In this document: positions 13,255 through 25,790 of the stretch, one piece after another
How positions within the stretch are numbered: position 1 is the first letter of the stretch
Layout: the number at the start of each line of letters is the position of its first letter
NCBI GenBank assembly: GCA_949752745.1
Contig: OX457026.1
Coordinates: 30,008,116-30,072,115, forward strand
Length of the DNA stretch: 64,000 nt
Direction: 5' to 3'
Origin: Protula sp. h YS-2021
Taxonomy: Eukaryota > Annelida > Polychaeta > Sabellida > Serpulidae
Program-made: the position numbers and the translations under genes
The notes under the pieces: model-generated
The model's database searches: none
What the model was told of the DNA's origin: nothing
What the model saw: only the letters and a program-made list of their open reading frames with translations

Positions 13255-13470
13255 GTTGGACTTCGTATATTCCAGCTGGTCCATTTTCCTTGGATAAACC
13301 TGGTCCATTTACAATACCGATCTGTGTTTGTTCCCATAGAAGCTGCATACCAAGTTTCATTAAAATCCTTGCAGGAGTTTTTAAGTTATCGTGTTAACAA
13401 GCTCTTGATGACAGATCGACCGACAGACACGCGGTCGATCGCACATATTCGCCCCCTGTGGGGAATAAAT
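13255..13470 (-). repeat. Dispersed repeat R2, minus-oriented copy
   Basis: It shares, in inverse orientation, the string seen at 19915-20260: 'ttccccacaggggg', 'ggtcggtctgtcg', 'catcaagagcttgtt', 'ttgcaaggattttaatgaa', 'gggagcaaa' and 'ggaccagctgga'. It is an old non-coding repeat. Confidence 0.75.
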
Positions 13471-13479
13471 TAGGTTTAT

Positions 13480-16400
13480 CATGCACTATATGCGGGCACA
13501 TTATGCAGTGATTTACCGTACCAAGCCTGATCATCTATTGAATCATTTGAATTCTTTTTACTTTTTTTTTCAAATTCGTCTCAACCGACCTGTTCCTTGA
13601 TTAAAATTTTAAAATTACACTTCCAGATAGGAAACATCAGGTGCGTGAAATCGAATAAACAGTGGAAATGAATCGCTGATAATTTAGACAGAATGAATGC
13701 AAGCTAAAACGTCAAAGTTCAAAAGGTCAACAGTTAAAACGTCGACAAATGTTAAACCGAATAAAAGGTCGACTTGGTAATATTGGCTGAAATGAACTAG
13801 ATATATCAGTTGATAACCTATATTAATTGAACTTAATCAATTCTACAATTAATAAAACTGTGACGTGTTCAAATATACGCGTAGTTATAAACACTCTCCG
13901 TCACAAAATGAAACACAGTTTTCCGAAACGCGATTCCAAATGGCAAAGTTATTTTGCCCCATTCTGAACCCCGAACAACCGATGAACTGGGGTAAAAAAC
14001 ACACATCACAGCTGAAAGAAAAAACCGCTTGCCATCGACCAAAATATATTCAGACCTAGGGTCTTCTAGAGGGGCTAGACGCGGCATATCCAGATTCCTA
14101 TAGTACTTTAACTAAAGATTGCATTACTCCTTAAATATGGGGTACGTTTAATAGAACTGCATTGGCTTCTCAGTTCCATTAAACTCCTGAAGGCAATACG
14201 ACTCCTGAACCAACTCCGCCAACTCCTGTCTCCCCCGTCACAGTTATGGGGGAGTTGGATGTAACTGTTCAGGATACATCCAAAATTACACCATACCTTT
14301 TAATAACTTTATAGGATGCCCTCAAAAAGAAAGAGTTGTTAATTTTCGCTGGTATGTCTCGCTTTCTTTAAAAGAAAAAAATATTGTTAGCGTTTCGTGC
14401 ATATGCTCAGCGACACAATTATATTCGAATAGATTGGAATCTCTAAACAAAATTTCTAAAAACAACCAACTACCTTTTGAAAAAAATCAAATTAAACTAA
14501 GACATTTTACAGTCAAATGAGGACACCTAAGCAAGTGTTACGGCTCTTTGAGAGAGCGAACTGCCCATGTCAGGACAAGGCCAGGTCGTGTAATGTTTAA
14601 AATCCAGAATATAACCAGACATTTGGCAGTATATCCACAGACTTAGTATCTCAAGAGGAAATAATTTACCCCTCCTGTGATGGAACGCATCGCAACTGAT
14701 ACAAATGAGAAAAAAAAAAGCGAATTTGCACTTTAAAATGTACAGAAAGTTTTGACTTTATTAGACGCAAAGTCCGAAACAGGTTATACTATGCATAACG
14801 ACTGGTAAAATTATCTTTAAAAACTCAAACACGGGTTTATTGAATTCGAAGTACAGGTATGCAAAAAATTAGACTTTTGAAGTTTTTTTCTTCATCACTT
14901 CTTTATACTTTAACACGACGTACTTGCAGTCGAAACGTAGCACTATCGGAAATTCATGACATTGTAAACTGGCGCATATGATCAGTAGTATTTACAGCTA
15001 CAGGATAACATTGGGGTAGCGTTATACTTTCTTTAAAATAATTTGAGGGCATTCTGCACAGCTTAAAGAATTCTAATCAAATCGTGTATGATATCACCGT
15101 ACAGGTTCCTCAAAGCCAGTTTTAGTTGAGGTGCATGTGAAGGGGTGACCCAATCTATCCATGGGGGGGGGGGGGGCGAATGGTAAGAGTAGGCACAAAT
15201 TTGTCATATATAAAAGAACATCTTCCGTGGCTGAAAACCATTTTTGTCCAATATCGCAATAAAAGGAATATTTAAGTCGAAAGGGTTGCCAAATTTGCAT
15301 GTTGTTCATTTAGTACGAGTTAAACAATTGATAAGAATTTAACAATTGTCACGAATAACGATCTACAGTAACCAAATTTATCCCTCCTCCCGTCTAATCT
15401 AACAAAATAAGGAATCAGTGACTGGCCCGTCACCATTTCATGCACAGAAATGTAAGTACGAAAGCTGTTTGGAATCATGCCCTGATCATTCTGGTATACG
15501 TGAAACTTGTATGTGAGAACTTTTGTAGCTTATTATTTTCTAGTGCCTGTTGTATATGCCATACGTATGAATTACAGGCTGGTAAGTACAGCTCCAAGAA
15601 CCACTTGTACGAGCGCTTGCCTACCTAAATTTGTAACCGGAACAAATGCAGGTATAACCATACACAACGCTCAAAATTATACCGGTAACCAAAATATCAC
15701 AAGGTTGAAATAAAGAAGGACATTTACCAGTAAATGGGCTGTTTTCTCTTAATTAACGAAGATAAAACCCGTGAACTTCCTGGTTTTCTAAACAAGAAAC
15801 CTACAAATTTGTAAGCCTACAATTTATCGGCAGAAATAAGAACTAATTTGTGTCTTAAAAATTCTCTAACGGCCACTTTCTGTTAAATTTGACCAAATCC
15901 GCTATCGTTGATGGGGAGAGAGAGCGCGAGAGAAAGAAAGAAATGTATGGTAACCAACAACTCACTGTGGCTTTTAGGTCTTATATATATAAGACCTGAT
16001 ATAAACTTAAAAACAAAGGAAAGTAAAAAATAGCAATCCACACTGTCACAAGCATTAAAGACCAATTTATATATAAAACAAAAAATATGTACATTTGTGT
16101 TTCCCTAAAATTGCAAAAATTAGACAATTTGATCTGCATTTCATGTGGGTTTTTATGCTTTTGTGCTCTTGGAATTGTCACTTATGCAACTGACAAGTTT
16201 CCAGTGAATATATACCCATAAACAACATTTTAAAAATGTTTAATATAGGCCATTAATAGCGGCTTTTACTTTAGCAGCCAAATAGAATGTCTTAACCATA
16301 TTTGAATTTCGTCAGTGCTGTGTTTTTTCTGCGTGTTTTTCTGCAACATTAAATTCAACTAAACCTCAGGAGCGACACTTATTCTTTTATGTAATGGAAT

Positions 16401-17930
16401 TTTTATTTGCGAATCAAAAATAAAAAATAATCAACCATAACAAAACCTTTATTTTTTGTTTGTTTCTCGAGCCTCTTCATACAAGAAAGCAAAGATAAAT
16501 AAAAAAAAAATAAAACTAAAATAAACAAGTAGTCACAGCAGCAGCGAATTTCTTCCACGTTACAAAGCTACAAAAGCTAAATTCTTTAAAACGGTAGATT
16601 TCAGTTCATCGCTTTTGAAACGAATGCACACTTTTTCACATTAAGATTCTCAGCCTCATTTTTTTAATCTGGTTTAAATAAAGCTCTTTCTCTTTCAAAG
16701 CTTTGCAATTTGCATTCTGCTAATACTAATCTTATCCACTATTTGCTAAACACTTTTTTCTTCACTGCTTTTGATATTTTTTCACTTGTTCTGAAAGCAG
16801 TATAATTCATCTCTTTCGTTTTGTTCCTCCCATGTTTTAATTGCAATTGCCTTTTGAGTACAGACTTAGCCAAAAACTCGTCTTTTATACAAATCCCAGG
16901 CCTAGAGATGACTTTTAAGCTCGGGTGTACCATAAATTCAAAGAGCAGGAGATTTACGTTTACACCGGACACTACCCAAAATTGCAATTACTCGGGACCC
17001 TTTCCCTCTGTCTCGTCTAAATGCACACCACAAAACATTTTCAGCCTACCCTAGCTTGATACGATGTATTCTGGGCGGTTATAGCACGCAATGTTGACGA
17101 AAAATACTCTGCTGCGGAAAAAGCGGCTTATGTTCATAATTTACTTTATGAAAGACAAGACTGCTTTCCTCAATATACAGGTCAACTTCAGTGTAAAAGT
17201 GGGCTTGCGGGCTAAAATGTTGTCTCTTGTCCTTTAAAGCCAGATGTCCATTATATAAGAGTCACTGGGATTTCAGAACAGTATTGCGTAAACTGTCCCT
17301 AATTCGCATGTGTACCTAATAAACAGGATGCCCTTATCCTTATTTCATTTACAACAAATTACGACTTTGTTGCTTGCTCAAGATATATATTTTTCATTTC
17401 ATGTACTGTGCAATATTATTGGCCTTTCCTAGATTTCTTGTAAATTTCTTAGATTAATGTGAAGATGTCGGGATTTTTTAAGAAAGACCGTTGTCATGAA
17501 ACAGCTTACCTCTGATCTAACCGAACCGCCGTAGAGGTCGGGTTTAAGGAGCAGTTACTGCTGGAAAAAATTCGAACTTGATCTGTTCTGCCACCATCCT
17601 GTTAATAGTTAACAAGCAGAAGTATTCTTTGGTTTTATTATATAGCATTTGTCGAGTAATTGTGAATAGTGGGCGATATTGCAAGATGAAATATTTACAA
17701 TGGCAACGATTTATGCAAGTTACAAACACGAAATTGTGAAGTACGGTATGGTAGAATGAGAAATTTGACATAGATAGACTGAAACTCCGCTGTTATAAAC
17801 AGGTGACATCTGAGAGATCTGTCTGTTTTGTGTAAACACATTTAAAAAGTAGTTCCTCATTTTATAAGTACTATTTTCGCTAGCTCCGAGAAAGGTTAGC
17901 TTCCGCACCCAACCGGCCAAATGTTTGTTT
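13480..17930. other. No recognised gene
   Basis: AT-rich sequence with a G14 run near 15163-15176 and a GA-rich patch near 15912-15940. Isolated splice-like signals near 15540-15585 have no partners. Confidence 0.5.
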
Positions 17931-17936
17931 ACATTC

Positions 17937-18422
17937 TGGCTCCGGATTCACGAACGTCCCTTAACTTAAAATTTCACTTAAATCTTTCAATTTTGCTGAA
18001 TCATCCCTTAAATCAGGTTAAGTTAAGGGACGTGTAAGTGATGCATACCACTTAACTTAAAAGTGCACTTAGCGGGCCCTTAACTTAGCAAAATTTTAAG
18101 GGAGGTCCCGAGGTCCCTTAACTATTAAGTGAAAGTGTAAATGAAAGAAAAATGCGATGATTCTTCAAAAATCTATCAGAATGGATTTTCAAATAGTAAA
18201 AAACATGCCTGTGGAAGGTTTTGATCTGTTACATTGGGTAAAGTCCTAGCTTTTGAAGTCCGTGCAAACGACACAAATGGTCACTTAAATTTAAGTGTGA
18301 CTTAAGTGGGTTTTGTGAATCGACAAAGAAGCCTTAACTTAAGAAATTAAAGGGCCCGTTAAGTGAGGGATAAGTTAAGTTTAAGTTAAGTTAAGGGAAG
18401 TTTTGTGAATCCGGGCCCTGGC
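17937..18422. mobile_element. MITE with 'ccggattcac...cccttaactta' inverted termini
   Basis: The left end reads CCGGATTCACGAACGTCCCT; the right end is the complement of CCGGATTCACAAAACTTCCC. The interior is packed with 'cccttaacttaa / ttaagttaaggg' units in both orientations, so the whole element can fold back. It is non-coding, and the target duplication is not clear. Confidence 0.8.
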
Positions 18423-18429
18423 CTTTAAA

Positions 18430-19490
18430 TGTCACGTGACCAAAGTCAAGTGACCAAAAAATTAAATAAAGCGGTTATAGTTTATTTGCAAGATATATAC
18501 TAAAATAGTTGACAGATGCAGAATTACGTATAAATTTATTTTGTACACCCACAATATTTTACTTTTTACTTTTTACGTTTTTTTTTGTTTTTTTTTTTAA
18601 ATGTTAATTTAAAAGTTCTTTTTGTGGATAATCGCGAAAATTATTTTACTTTTTCACGTAATAAAGTATGCTCCCTGTATACAAACAAATGTTAATTATT
18701 GCGGGAGATTTGGGGTTATTTCCGCATTATTTTCTTTTAAAGAAAGCGTAACACAGAAGTTGTATATGATTACCGTTATACTGTGAGGGCCTTTAGCAAA
18801 TGCGAGTAAAAACTTATGGGTCGTTGAATCTCATACAAAGTAGCCACAGGGATGCCTCAAAGCGAGCGCAGTTGACTTGCTTATCGTTATATAGCGAGGC
18901 TTTGCAGCGGTGCCTGAAAACTTTGCAGCGTACCGCTTCTTGGAGCTCTATTTTCGCGGAATCCCGAGTGAGTCTGCGAAGTAAAAAGTGCTACCAGTAT
19001 GCACAATAGACCGAACCGCCGTATGTGTTGGCTGTTGGACAACGACGACTCAAACCCACATTACTAGTTTTAGTATTGGATATTCTTCCTCGGACAGAAA
19101 GGGAGACCGCTGGAAAATTGACTCGAAGCTTTCACCGTGACAAATGTTAAAACAAAACAGTGGCTCTGTATGAGGACCTGACAAATATGGGTCAAGTACA
19201 TCATTGAACAAATGATCTTAATCATGCAATTGCCTTGCCCAAACCTATTTGTAAACATAAAATTTATAAAATGATAGAAAATGTTCGCATTTTGTTTGTA
19301 AGAAAGGCATCAGGTATTCAACGAGGTTTTTTCTAATGGACAACTGACCATTATCACTGGATACGTGTTTGGTTGAATGATTGATATAAAACAGTTGATT
19401 CAATGATATCATAAGGTTCATTTCGGTTGTTAACAATACGTAACCAAATCGATGCCCGTTATGTAAGTGTGTAAACAATTTTTCAAAATG
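18430..19490. other. No recognised feature
   Basis: Nothing supportable. The short open frames are not conserved with anything I recognise. Confidence 0.5.
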
Positions 19491-19499
19491 ATACTCTTC

Positions 19500-19760
19500 C
19501 TACATTTCTGGTCCGATTGTTTTGAAATTTGGCAGGAATGTTCCCTATGTATTCCTCAACACAGCTTGTATATTTTGTGGATTTGACTAAAATTAGCCAA
19601 ATTTTGGGAAAATACAAAAAGGAATGCTACTGTTCCTTGAAATGTGGTCCCATTGCGTTGAATTTTGACAGGACTGTTCAACTCAAGCTCCTGCATGAGG
19701 GTTTAATTTTGTTTGGTGAGATGAAAAAAACTGGCCAACATATTTGCCAATGACCAAAAT
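19500..19760 (+). repeat. Dispersed repeat related to the 36541-36726 hairpin arms
   Basis: Two diverged sub-copies occur: 'tctggtccgattgttttgaa...ggcaggaatgttcc' and 'gtggtcccattgcgttgaa...acaggactgttcaa'. Both match one arm of the hairpin element. Confidence 0.65.
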
Positions 19761-19914
19761 TGCAGAAAAGAATCACAGTTGGCTCCTTGAGGCTTCATCA
19801 CCAGTCGAAAGTTGTGGAGGTCATGGCCAAGTGGGTAGTGCGCAGGATTGATAATAATGAGGTCATAACGAGGTCATAATAACGAGGTCATAAATTTAAG
19901 TCCCGCTTTAGCCG

Positions 19915-20260
19915 AGAAAAGGTTTTTAGGCCCCAACCCTTCCAATTGGGGCGTATAGTTTGGGGTGTCTGTACGTCTGCGTCTTGCCGTCCGTCTGCCC
20001 GTCATCGATTTTTTATTCCCCACAGGGGGAACATATGCGACCGACCGCTTGTCGGTCGGTCGGTCTGTCGATCTGTCATCAAGAGCTTGTTTACACGACA
20101 ACTTAAAAACTGTTGCAAGGATTTTAATGAAACTTCTATGTGGCTTCTATGGGAGCAAAACACAGATCGGTATTGTAAATGGGCGAGGTTCGTCCAAGGA
20201 AAATGGACCAGCTGGACTTTCCATTTTGCTGAAACTTTATAAAGTAGACCGGCTTGATCA
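19915..20260 (+). repeat. Dispersed repeat R2, plus-oriented copy
   Basis: See 13255-13470. It contains CCGTCCGTCTGCCCGTC-type and GTCGGTCGGTCGGTCTGTCG tracts, often seen in invertebrate repeat families. Non-coding. Confidence 0.75.
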
Positions 20261-20711
20261 AAGTTATATGAGAACATCAGTGCCTGAGAAGTCTTTCTTT
20301 TTTCTTCTTTCTTTCCTTACTTCCCTCCCTTTTATCCATTTCAGGTAGATGTTCAGTGTAGTTGTATTATTTTTGTTATCGGTTCGAAAAATACTGGCGA
20401 AGTAAACTGATAGCATTAAGAAAAACACAAAAAATGATTGACTTCCCATAGATCTGCTCCGCTTACTTTTGAAAGCAGTGTTTGCCATGAGACCTTTCTC
20501 TATTTGTAATGTCTTTGCTTTTACTGCTGCCACACTGTCCACAGACATTCTTGTTTTATTTATTTGGTTTTAAAAGTTTTGATGACAATTTTCGGATACG
20601 GTTTTAAACAAATGATCTGATTCGGTCAAAATATCAGTCGCTCAGAACATTGCCTGACCAAAGAATATCATTTGTTCAAAACAGTTTCTGACCAAATGAT
20701 ATCAATCGTTC

Positions 20712-20712
<1 letters not shown>

Positions 20713-20759
<47 letters not shown>
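20713..20759. repeat. A-tract plus (AT)n microsatellite
   Basis: A run of A passes into an uninterrupted AT tract. Confidence 0.95.
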
Positions 20760-20764
<5 letters not shown>

Positions 20765-21099
20765 CCCGTACATTTTTATGTGGTCAAAGTTGACCAAAGC
20801 TATCAACGACAAAAAATGATGGTAAAAACAGGGCAATTCACAAAAAATAAGTTGTTATAAAACCTGTTTCTTGTTGTGTTAAATAGTGTTCGAAAACTAA
20901 ATTCAATAAGCAAATGGTGCAATGAATGTATGCCCTTTATGGGCACCCAACAAACCAAAATAAAAGCTCACTCCATTTAGCTAGAAATGGCACAGAACGT
21001 ACATAAAACAATGTTATTCTTTTCAGATATGTGTAATACCACAAAATTGTTGTTGTTTTTGTTTGTTTTTTTTTTAATTTTTTTTAACCCAGTCCACTA

Positions 21100-22165
21100 T
21101 TTTGCTGGGTTACACTCAACATTTGTGGGGGATTTGCTGTCCGTTATATGTCTGTGGCGTGTGCGTCTGTTGTAGAGAGTTCATTTTGTTACCACGTTAA
21201 CTCTCAAACGTATTTGACGTATATTGGAGTACGCGTGATGTTATAGGATGTCAAAACGTGACAGTTGCGTCATTACTGTAACTGCAGAACGAAACGTCGT
21301 ATCAGCTTCAAACATGGTAGGATAATGCCTTGTTTGGGCCCGGCGGTTGATAATTGTTTGATGTATATAGCGCTACGTATGACGTCATATGATGTCATTA
21401 CGTATTTGAGACACTTTGTTAACAGGATTACTGTCGAACGACAAGTCAGATCAGCTTCAAACTTCTTAAGAATGGGATTGTGTTTGACAAATATTGGACA
21501 ACGCGTGACGTCGTATGACGTCAAAACGTGAAAAATGCGTCATCACTGTAACTGCAGAACGAAGCTTCGAAAGTGGGTCAAGCATATTACGCATCAATTT
21601 GGCACCTAAAATGCCCCTTCCCACGGAGGTGAGTCATTTATTGTACAGTTATGAAGCTCCCTCCGTAGTGCTTTGTTGCTGAGGAGAATGTACGAAGACA
21701 AGGTATATATCAAGGATTAAGTACACTTTTGGTAGACCGTGAAAGGGGTTAAAGGGTTAGGGTTGCATGCAGTGTCGTACCTACATTAGATGGGGGATGC
21801 GGGTGTTGGGGGTAAGCGAAAAAAAATCACCAATGACGTAGCGATGTGTGAAAAGACGTACAGTAAAACCTGCCTGCTCGTGACCACCTGCCTGTCCGTA
21901 CCTCTCCCTTTCAGAAATCGGGAGAGGTACGGAGAAATGTGTTACGTAGCCCGACTTCTGGGCACATATGTGTTTATGTAAGGGAATATAGTACACAGCT
22001 GTCAGAATGAAAGTTTCTAGACTGAAGGGGTTGCAAGCGGTGCGAAAGTTGGGGGGTGTCTGTCGGTAGGAAACATGATTCTATTTTTGTTTACAAAAGC
22101 AAAACGGCAATGGCTGGCTAATAAAAATATTTGGCATGTTTTCGGATACATTAATGATAGGCACT
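21100..22165 (+). repeat. Long dispersed repeat R1, copy 1
   Basis: Shared blocks with 34375-35735 and, in part, with 41925-42790: 'gacgtcatatgatgtcattacg'-like strings, 'cagtaaaacctgcctg', 'aatggctggctaataaaa', and a terminal 'cactggccgctctagtg'-type block. The copies are diverged and appear non-coding. Family not identified. Confidence 0.65.
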
Positions 22166-22169
22166 TGCC

Positions 22170-22820
22170 GCGCTAGTGTGTCTTGTGAACACGATTGTAC
22201 TAAGTATTTTAAGGTATTTCAATGAAGTTTTTATATGGATGATCTTGCCGGGTGCTGAGGTTGTGGTGACGTCATTGCTGCACTTTGAGTGTCACATTCA
22301 AAGGGTCTTCCTTCCGGCAAAGCGTAATAGCGAACGGATCTCGATGTGGGGGTCTCTCGTGGTGTGATCTCTGAAGCTGGTTAGGTTGTATTGAGTTCTC
22401 AAGTCCGCCTCTGGGCCTCGATTCATCAGTATATTCCGATATAGTACCCCCACTCCGCCACCATAAAAAATAAATAAAAATAAACGATATCTTGTTTTTC
22501 CTTTGCTTCAGAATTCTGGTTCTGAGTAACACTGTGTATAGAGTTTATTTGACATTTCACTGCTTTGTCCAGTTGTTGGGATATCCGTATTGCTACGGGC
22601 ACACTTCTAATTTTGTCACAACTGTTGTATTCTGATTGCAAGCGCGTTTTTCACTTTGCATATGTAAAGGTTACGACCAGCAAACCAGCCTGGTCACCAT
22701 GTCCTCCGGTTTTAGGAAATATATAAATTGATTGTTAACCCACTAAACTTAAAACGAAATGAAAAAGTAACAAAAACGGGTGATATCATAACATTAGTTG
22801 TACAAACTTTGAACATTTTT
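22170..22820. other. No recognised feature
   Basis: Nothing supportable. Confidence 0.5.
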
Positions 22821-22824
22821 TGAA

Positions 22825-22958
22825 GTGGCCCAAATGTCACACTTGCTACTTCTGGCCCAAATGTCGCTGACCCAAATCTCTCTAGCCCATTCTCTGTGGG
22901 CCAAAAGTATCTGGCCCAAAACTCTCTGGGCCAAATGTCGGGATACCATTATAGTCAG
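22825..22958 (-). repeat. Dispersed repeat, inverted copy of 3885-3995
   Basis: Tandem degenerate 'ggcccaaatgtc' / 'tctctgggcc' units end at GGATACCATTATAG. Its reverse complement aligns with 3885-3995. Confidence 0.7.
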
Positions 22959-23465
22959 ATAAAAGAGTAAGAACTGTTATTTCTACACTGTACTATATTT
23001 AGTGTAAGGTGCCATGAGTTTGACCCAAACAGTAATCTCACAAATCACTGACCACAATAATATCATTTAAGTTCAATCAACATTTGAATATCTAAAGGTC
23101 AACAATGCAAATGTTCAAGGTTAACAGTTTTCAAATCTTACAATAACTACAGTGAGAAAAAAACTTTTTTTCTAGTTTGGGGATAAATAACAGCATGCAG
23201 TGCGGTTGCCGATTTCCCGGGTCATCTTGGTCCCCGAGAACCAAAATAGGATATTGTGGTCCCTTCCGCGATATCTTGGCCTTATAAGTGACTTACCTAC
23301 AAAACTGAAGGATTTGTAGTATATCCCTTGATAAAACTTAGGAATGCAGATCACAGGATGTAGATGTCAAGTATAAACTAACATTAGACTCTAGTTTATG
23401 AAATATGAAAGTGTAATCTGTGGTGCTGGGATTTGATTTTATGTATTCTTTTTGTATGATTCTGG

Positions 23466-25280
23466 TCATATTGAGTGTAGTGAGAAATAAAGTGTCGTCG
23501 ACATCCGTCCGTCTACGTGAGACGATGGACATCTGCAGAATTCAGCTGGAAGCTTTTGCATCTGCTCTTCTCTCGTTTCCTGGCCAGTTGGTCGAACCAT
23601 CTTCTGTCGTGGAGTTTGACACCCTCGCGATCGGTGGAGCGCCAGGTAACTCGATCCTCGGCGATGGTCTCCCACTTATCAGTTGGCACGCCCATGGCTT
23701 GGAGGTCACGCTTGCATACGTCCTTGAAGCGGAGCCTAGGGCGACCAATGGGACGTTTCGCATCAGCAATCTCCCCGTACAGCAGGTCTTTTGGAATCCT
23801 GCCGTCTTGCATGCGGCAAACATGGCCGAGCCAGCATAGACGGCGCTGCTTTATAAGCCCAGATACAGTTGGAAGGTTAGCTCGTTAAAGAACTTCTTAG
23901 TTTGAGATTCCAACTGATGCCAAACAGGCGGCACAGGCAGCGGAGATTTAGTTTCTGTTCCTGATATGTGTAACTGGTCAATGTTTCGCTGCCGTATAGA
24001 CGCGTGCTGAGAATGCATGCCTGGTAGATGGTCACCTTTGTCTTGGTTGTGAGTTTCGGGTTCTTCCATGCACGTTTAGTAAGTCTGTAGAAGGTTGTAG
24101 CTGCCTTGCCGATTGTGACGTTGATTTCTTCGTCTAGGACTACACTCTCAATTGTGGTTGCGCCAAGAGAGCAGAATCTGCTCACTATCTCCAGCGGAGT
24201 GTTGTTTAGGGTTATCATTGGTGGATTCTCGATCCCTTGCGCCATGACTACAGTTGTCTTCACACTGCTTGTGAGGGAAAATTTATCGCAAGCATCTTTT
24301 AACTTGTCAATTAGGTTCTGCCGCTTTGCCTCATTGTGAGCTACCAAGGCAACATCGTCAGCAAACAGCAGTTCTTTAATAGACATTTTGCGCCGTTTTG
24401 TTTGTGGCTTGTAGACGACGCAGGTTGAACAACTTCCCGTCGGATCGAGTGTATAAGTGAATGTCATCCTCAACTCCTTGGAATTCATAGCTAAGTAACA
24501 AAGAGAAAAATATGCAGAATAGCGTGGCTGCTAAAACACACCCTTTCTTAACACCTCTTTTCATCTCGAAGCTGGCGGGCGTTGAGCCGTCAAAGTTGAC
24601 AGTACTTATCATGTCTTCATGGAAGGATTTAACTAGACTGAGTAGGGGTGGCGGACAGCCATTTTTCTCGAGGAAGGCTTATAAGCCAGACCTACTCACG
24701 GTGTCAATCGTTTTTGTCAGGTCAATGAATGCTATATACAGCGGTTTCTGCTGCTCTTGGCATTTCTCCTGTATCTGTCTCAATGAGAATGTCATATTGA
24801 TCGTTGACCTTTCCGATCGAAAACCACATTGCGCTTCGGGATATACCCTGTCGGCCAGCTTCTGTAGCCTCCATAAAACCACTCTTGCGTATAGTTTGCC
24901 TGTAATGCTGAGTAACGAAATGCCTCTACAGTTGTTGCAGTCGCCTTTGTCTCCTTTGTCTTTATGTGTGGATAATGGCGTCACGCATGTCCTGCGGCAG
25001 GGAGCCGTCTCTCCAGCACTGGAAGAGGTTATGGAGGATCGGTAGCAGACTAGCCACTGCGCAGAAGATCAAGCGCTTTGCTGAGTTCATCAACGATTGG
25101 CTCGGTATAAAGCTCAGTCATGGCTGGGAGTTGTGGTATATCGTTGATTGCTGCCTGCGCAACTTCAGTCTCGTCTGAGTAGAGTTCGAGATAGTGTTCG
25201 ACCCACCGTTCCAATTGTTTGGTCTTGTCCGTGATGATGTCAGCCTCTTTGGAGTTGAGGGGTGCTACCTTTTTCACAGA
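23466..25280 (-). mobile_element. 5'-truncated, decayed non-LTR retrotransposon (reverse transcriptase part)
   Basis: On the minus strand, five frame-shifted pieces read in order as a LINE ORF2 from before the RT core to its C-terminus. RT motif pieces include 'CRGISLLSITGKLYARVV', 'QCGFRSERST', 'AFIDLTKTIDTVSR', 'GVKKGCVLAATLF', the catalytic 'LLFADDVALVAHNE' (FADD in place of YADD) and 'GATTI'. The C-terminal tail contains 'KRPIGRPRLRFKDVCKRDL' and a WRSTDREGVK-type segment, typical of invertebrate LINE proteins. No endonuclease domain is present, so the copy is 5'-truncated near 25280. Several frameshifts make it non-functional. I do not assign a clade. Confidence 0.85.
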
Positions 25281-25319
25281 CGGAAATAAAGTATATAAAT
25301 ATATAATATGCAATCGTTT

Positions 25320-25780
25320 TAGTTTTGTATTAACATAGGGCCAAGATATCCGGGGGAGAGCAGGGAAGAAGGGGTTTAAGATGTCCTGTTACACCGGGTT
25401 CGTGCATTTATGAGAATGCATGGGGTGCCATCTGTGTAAGTAATTTAGGCGTGAAAGGGAATGCTCCGGATAATCGCATAAATCGGATAATCGGAAACTA
25501 TGCCCTGGAAGACTGGCGATGCGACTAACCGTTTTCGTCTGCATTGTCTTATTTCACTCACGACAACAAGCTATCTGAATTCTTGTTTGCTTGATAATGT
25601 CTTACGTGAAATGATCGAGTGTTACTTTGTTCGATAATGCGTGCTAATGACACTGTTTTTACCATCATTATTCCAGAAGGGACTACCTTTATCTGTACTG
25701 CTTTATTTCACTGACGAAATTATGTGAAATAATCTATAACATGGGTGAATAAAAGTTGTTTTGCTTTATCCTTTTAGGTC
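25320..25780. other. Upstream flank of the SLC25 gene
   Basis: No exon is supported. A 'cggataatcgcataaatcgg' patch near 25468-25487 resembles degraded Tigger/mariner ends. The ATG-bearing exon is preceded by TTTTCAG at 25782-25788, so a non-coding 5' exon may lie further upstream. Confidence 0.4.
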
Positions 25781-25790
25781 ATTTTCAGCG

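Noticed and set aside
14165..14310. Plus-strand Thr/Pro-rich segment that looks exon-like
   Set aside because: Built on short 'actcctg' repeats, another frame is equally open, and there are no convincing splice sites.
15543..15580. Mini-exon with TTTTCTAG acceptor and GTAAGTAC donor
   Set aside because: Too short and isolated; no phase-compatible partner could be found.
23420..23888. Plus-strand open frames of 123-139 residues
   Set aside because: They are antisense shadows of the reverse transcriptase C-terminus, which is the recognisable frame.
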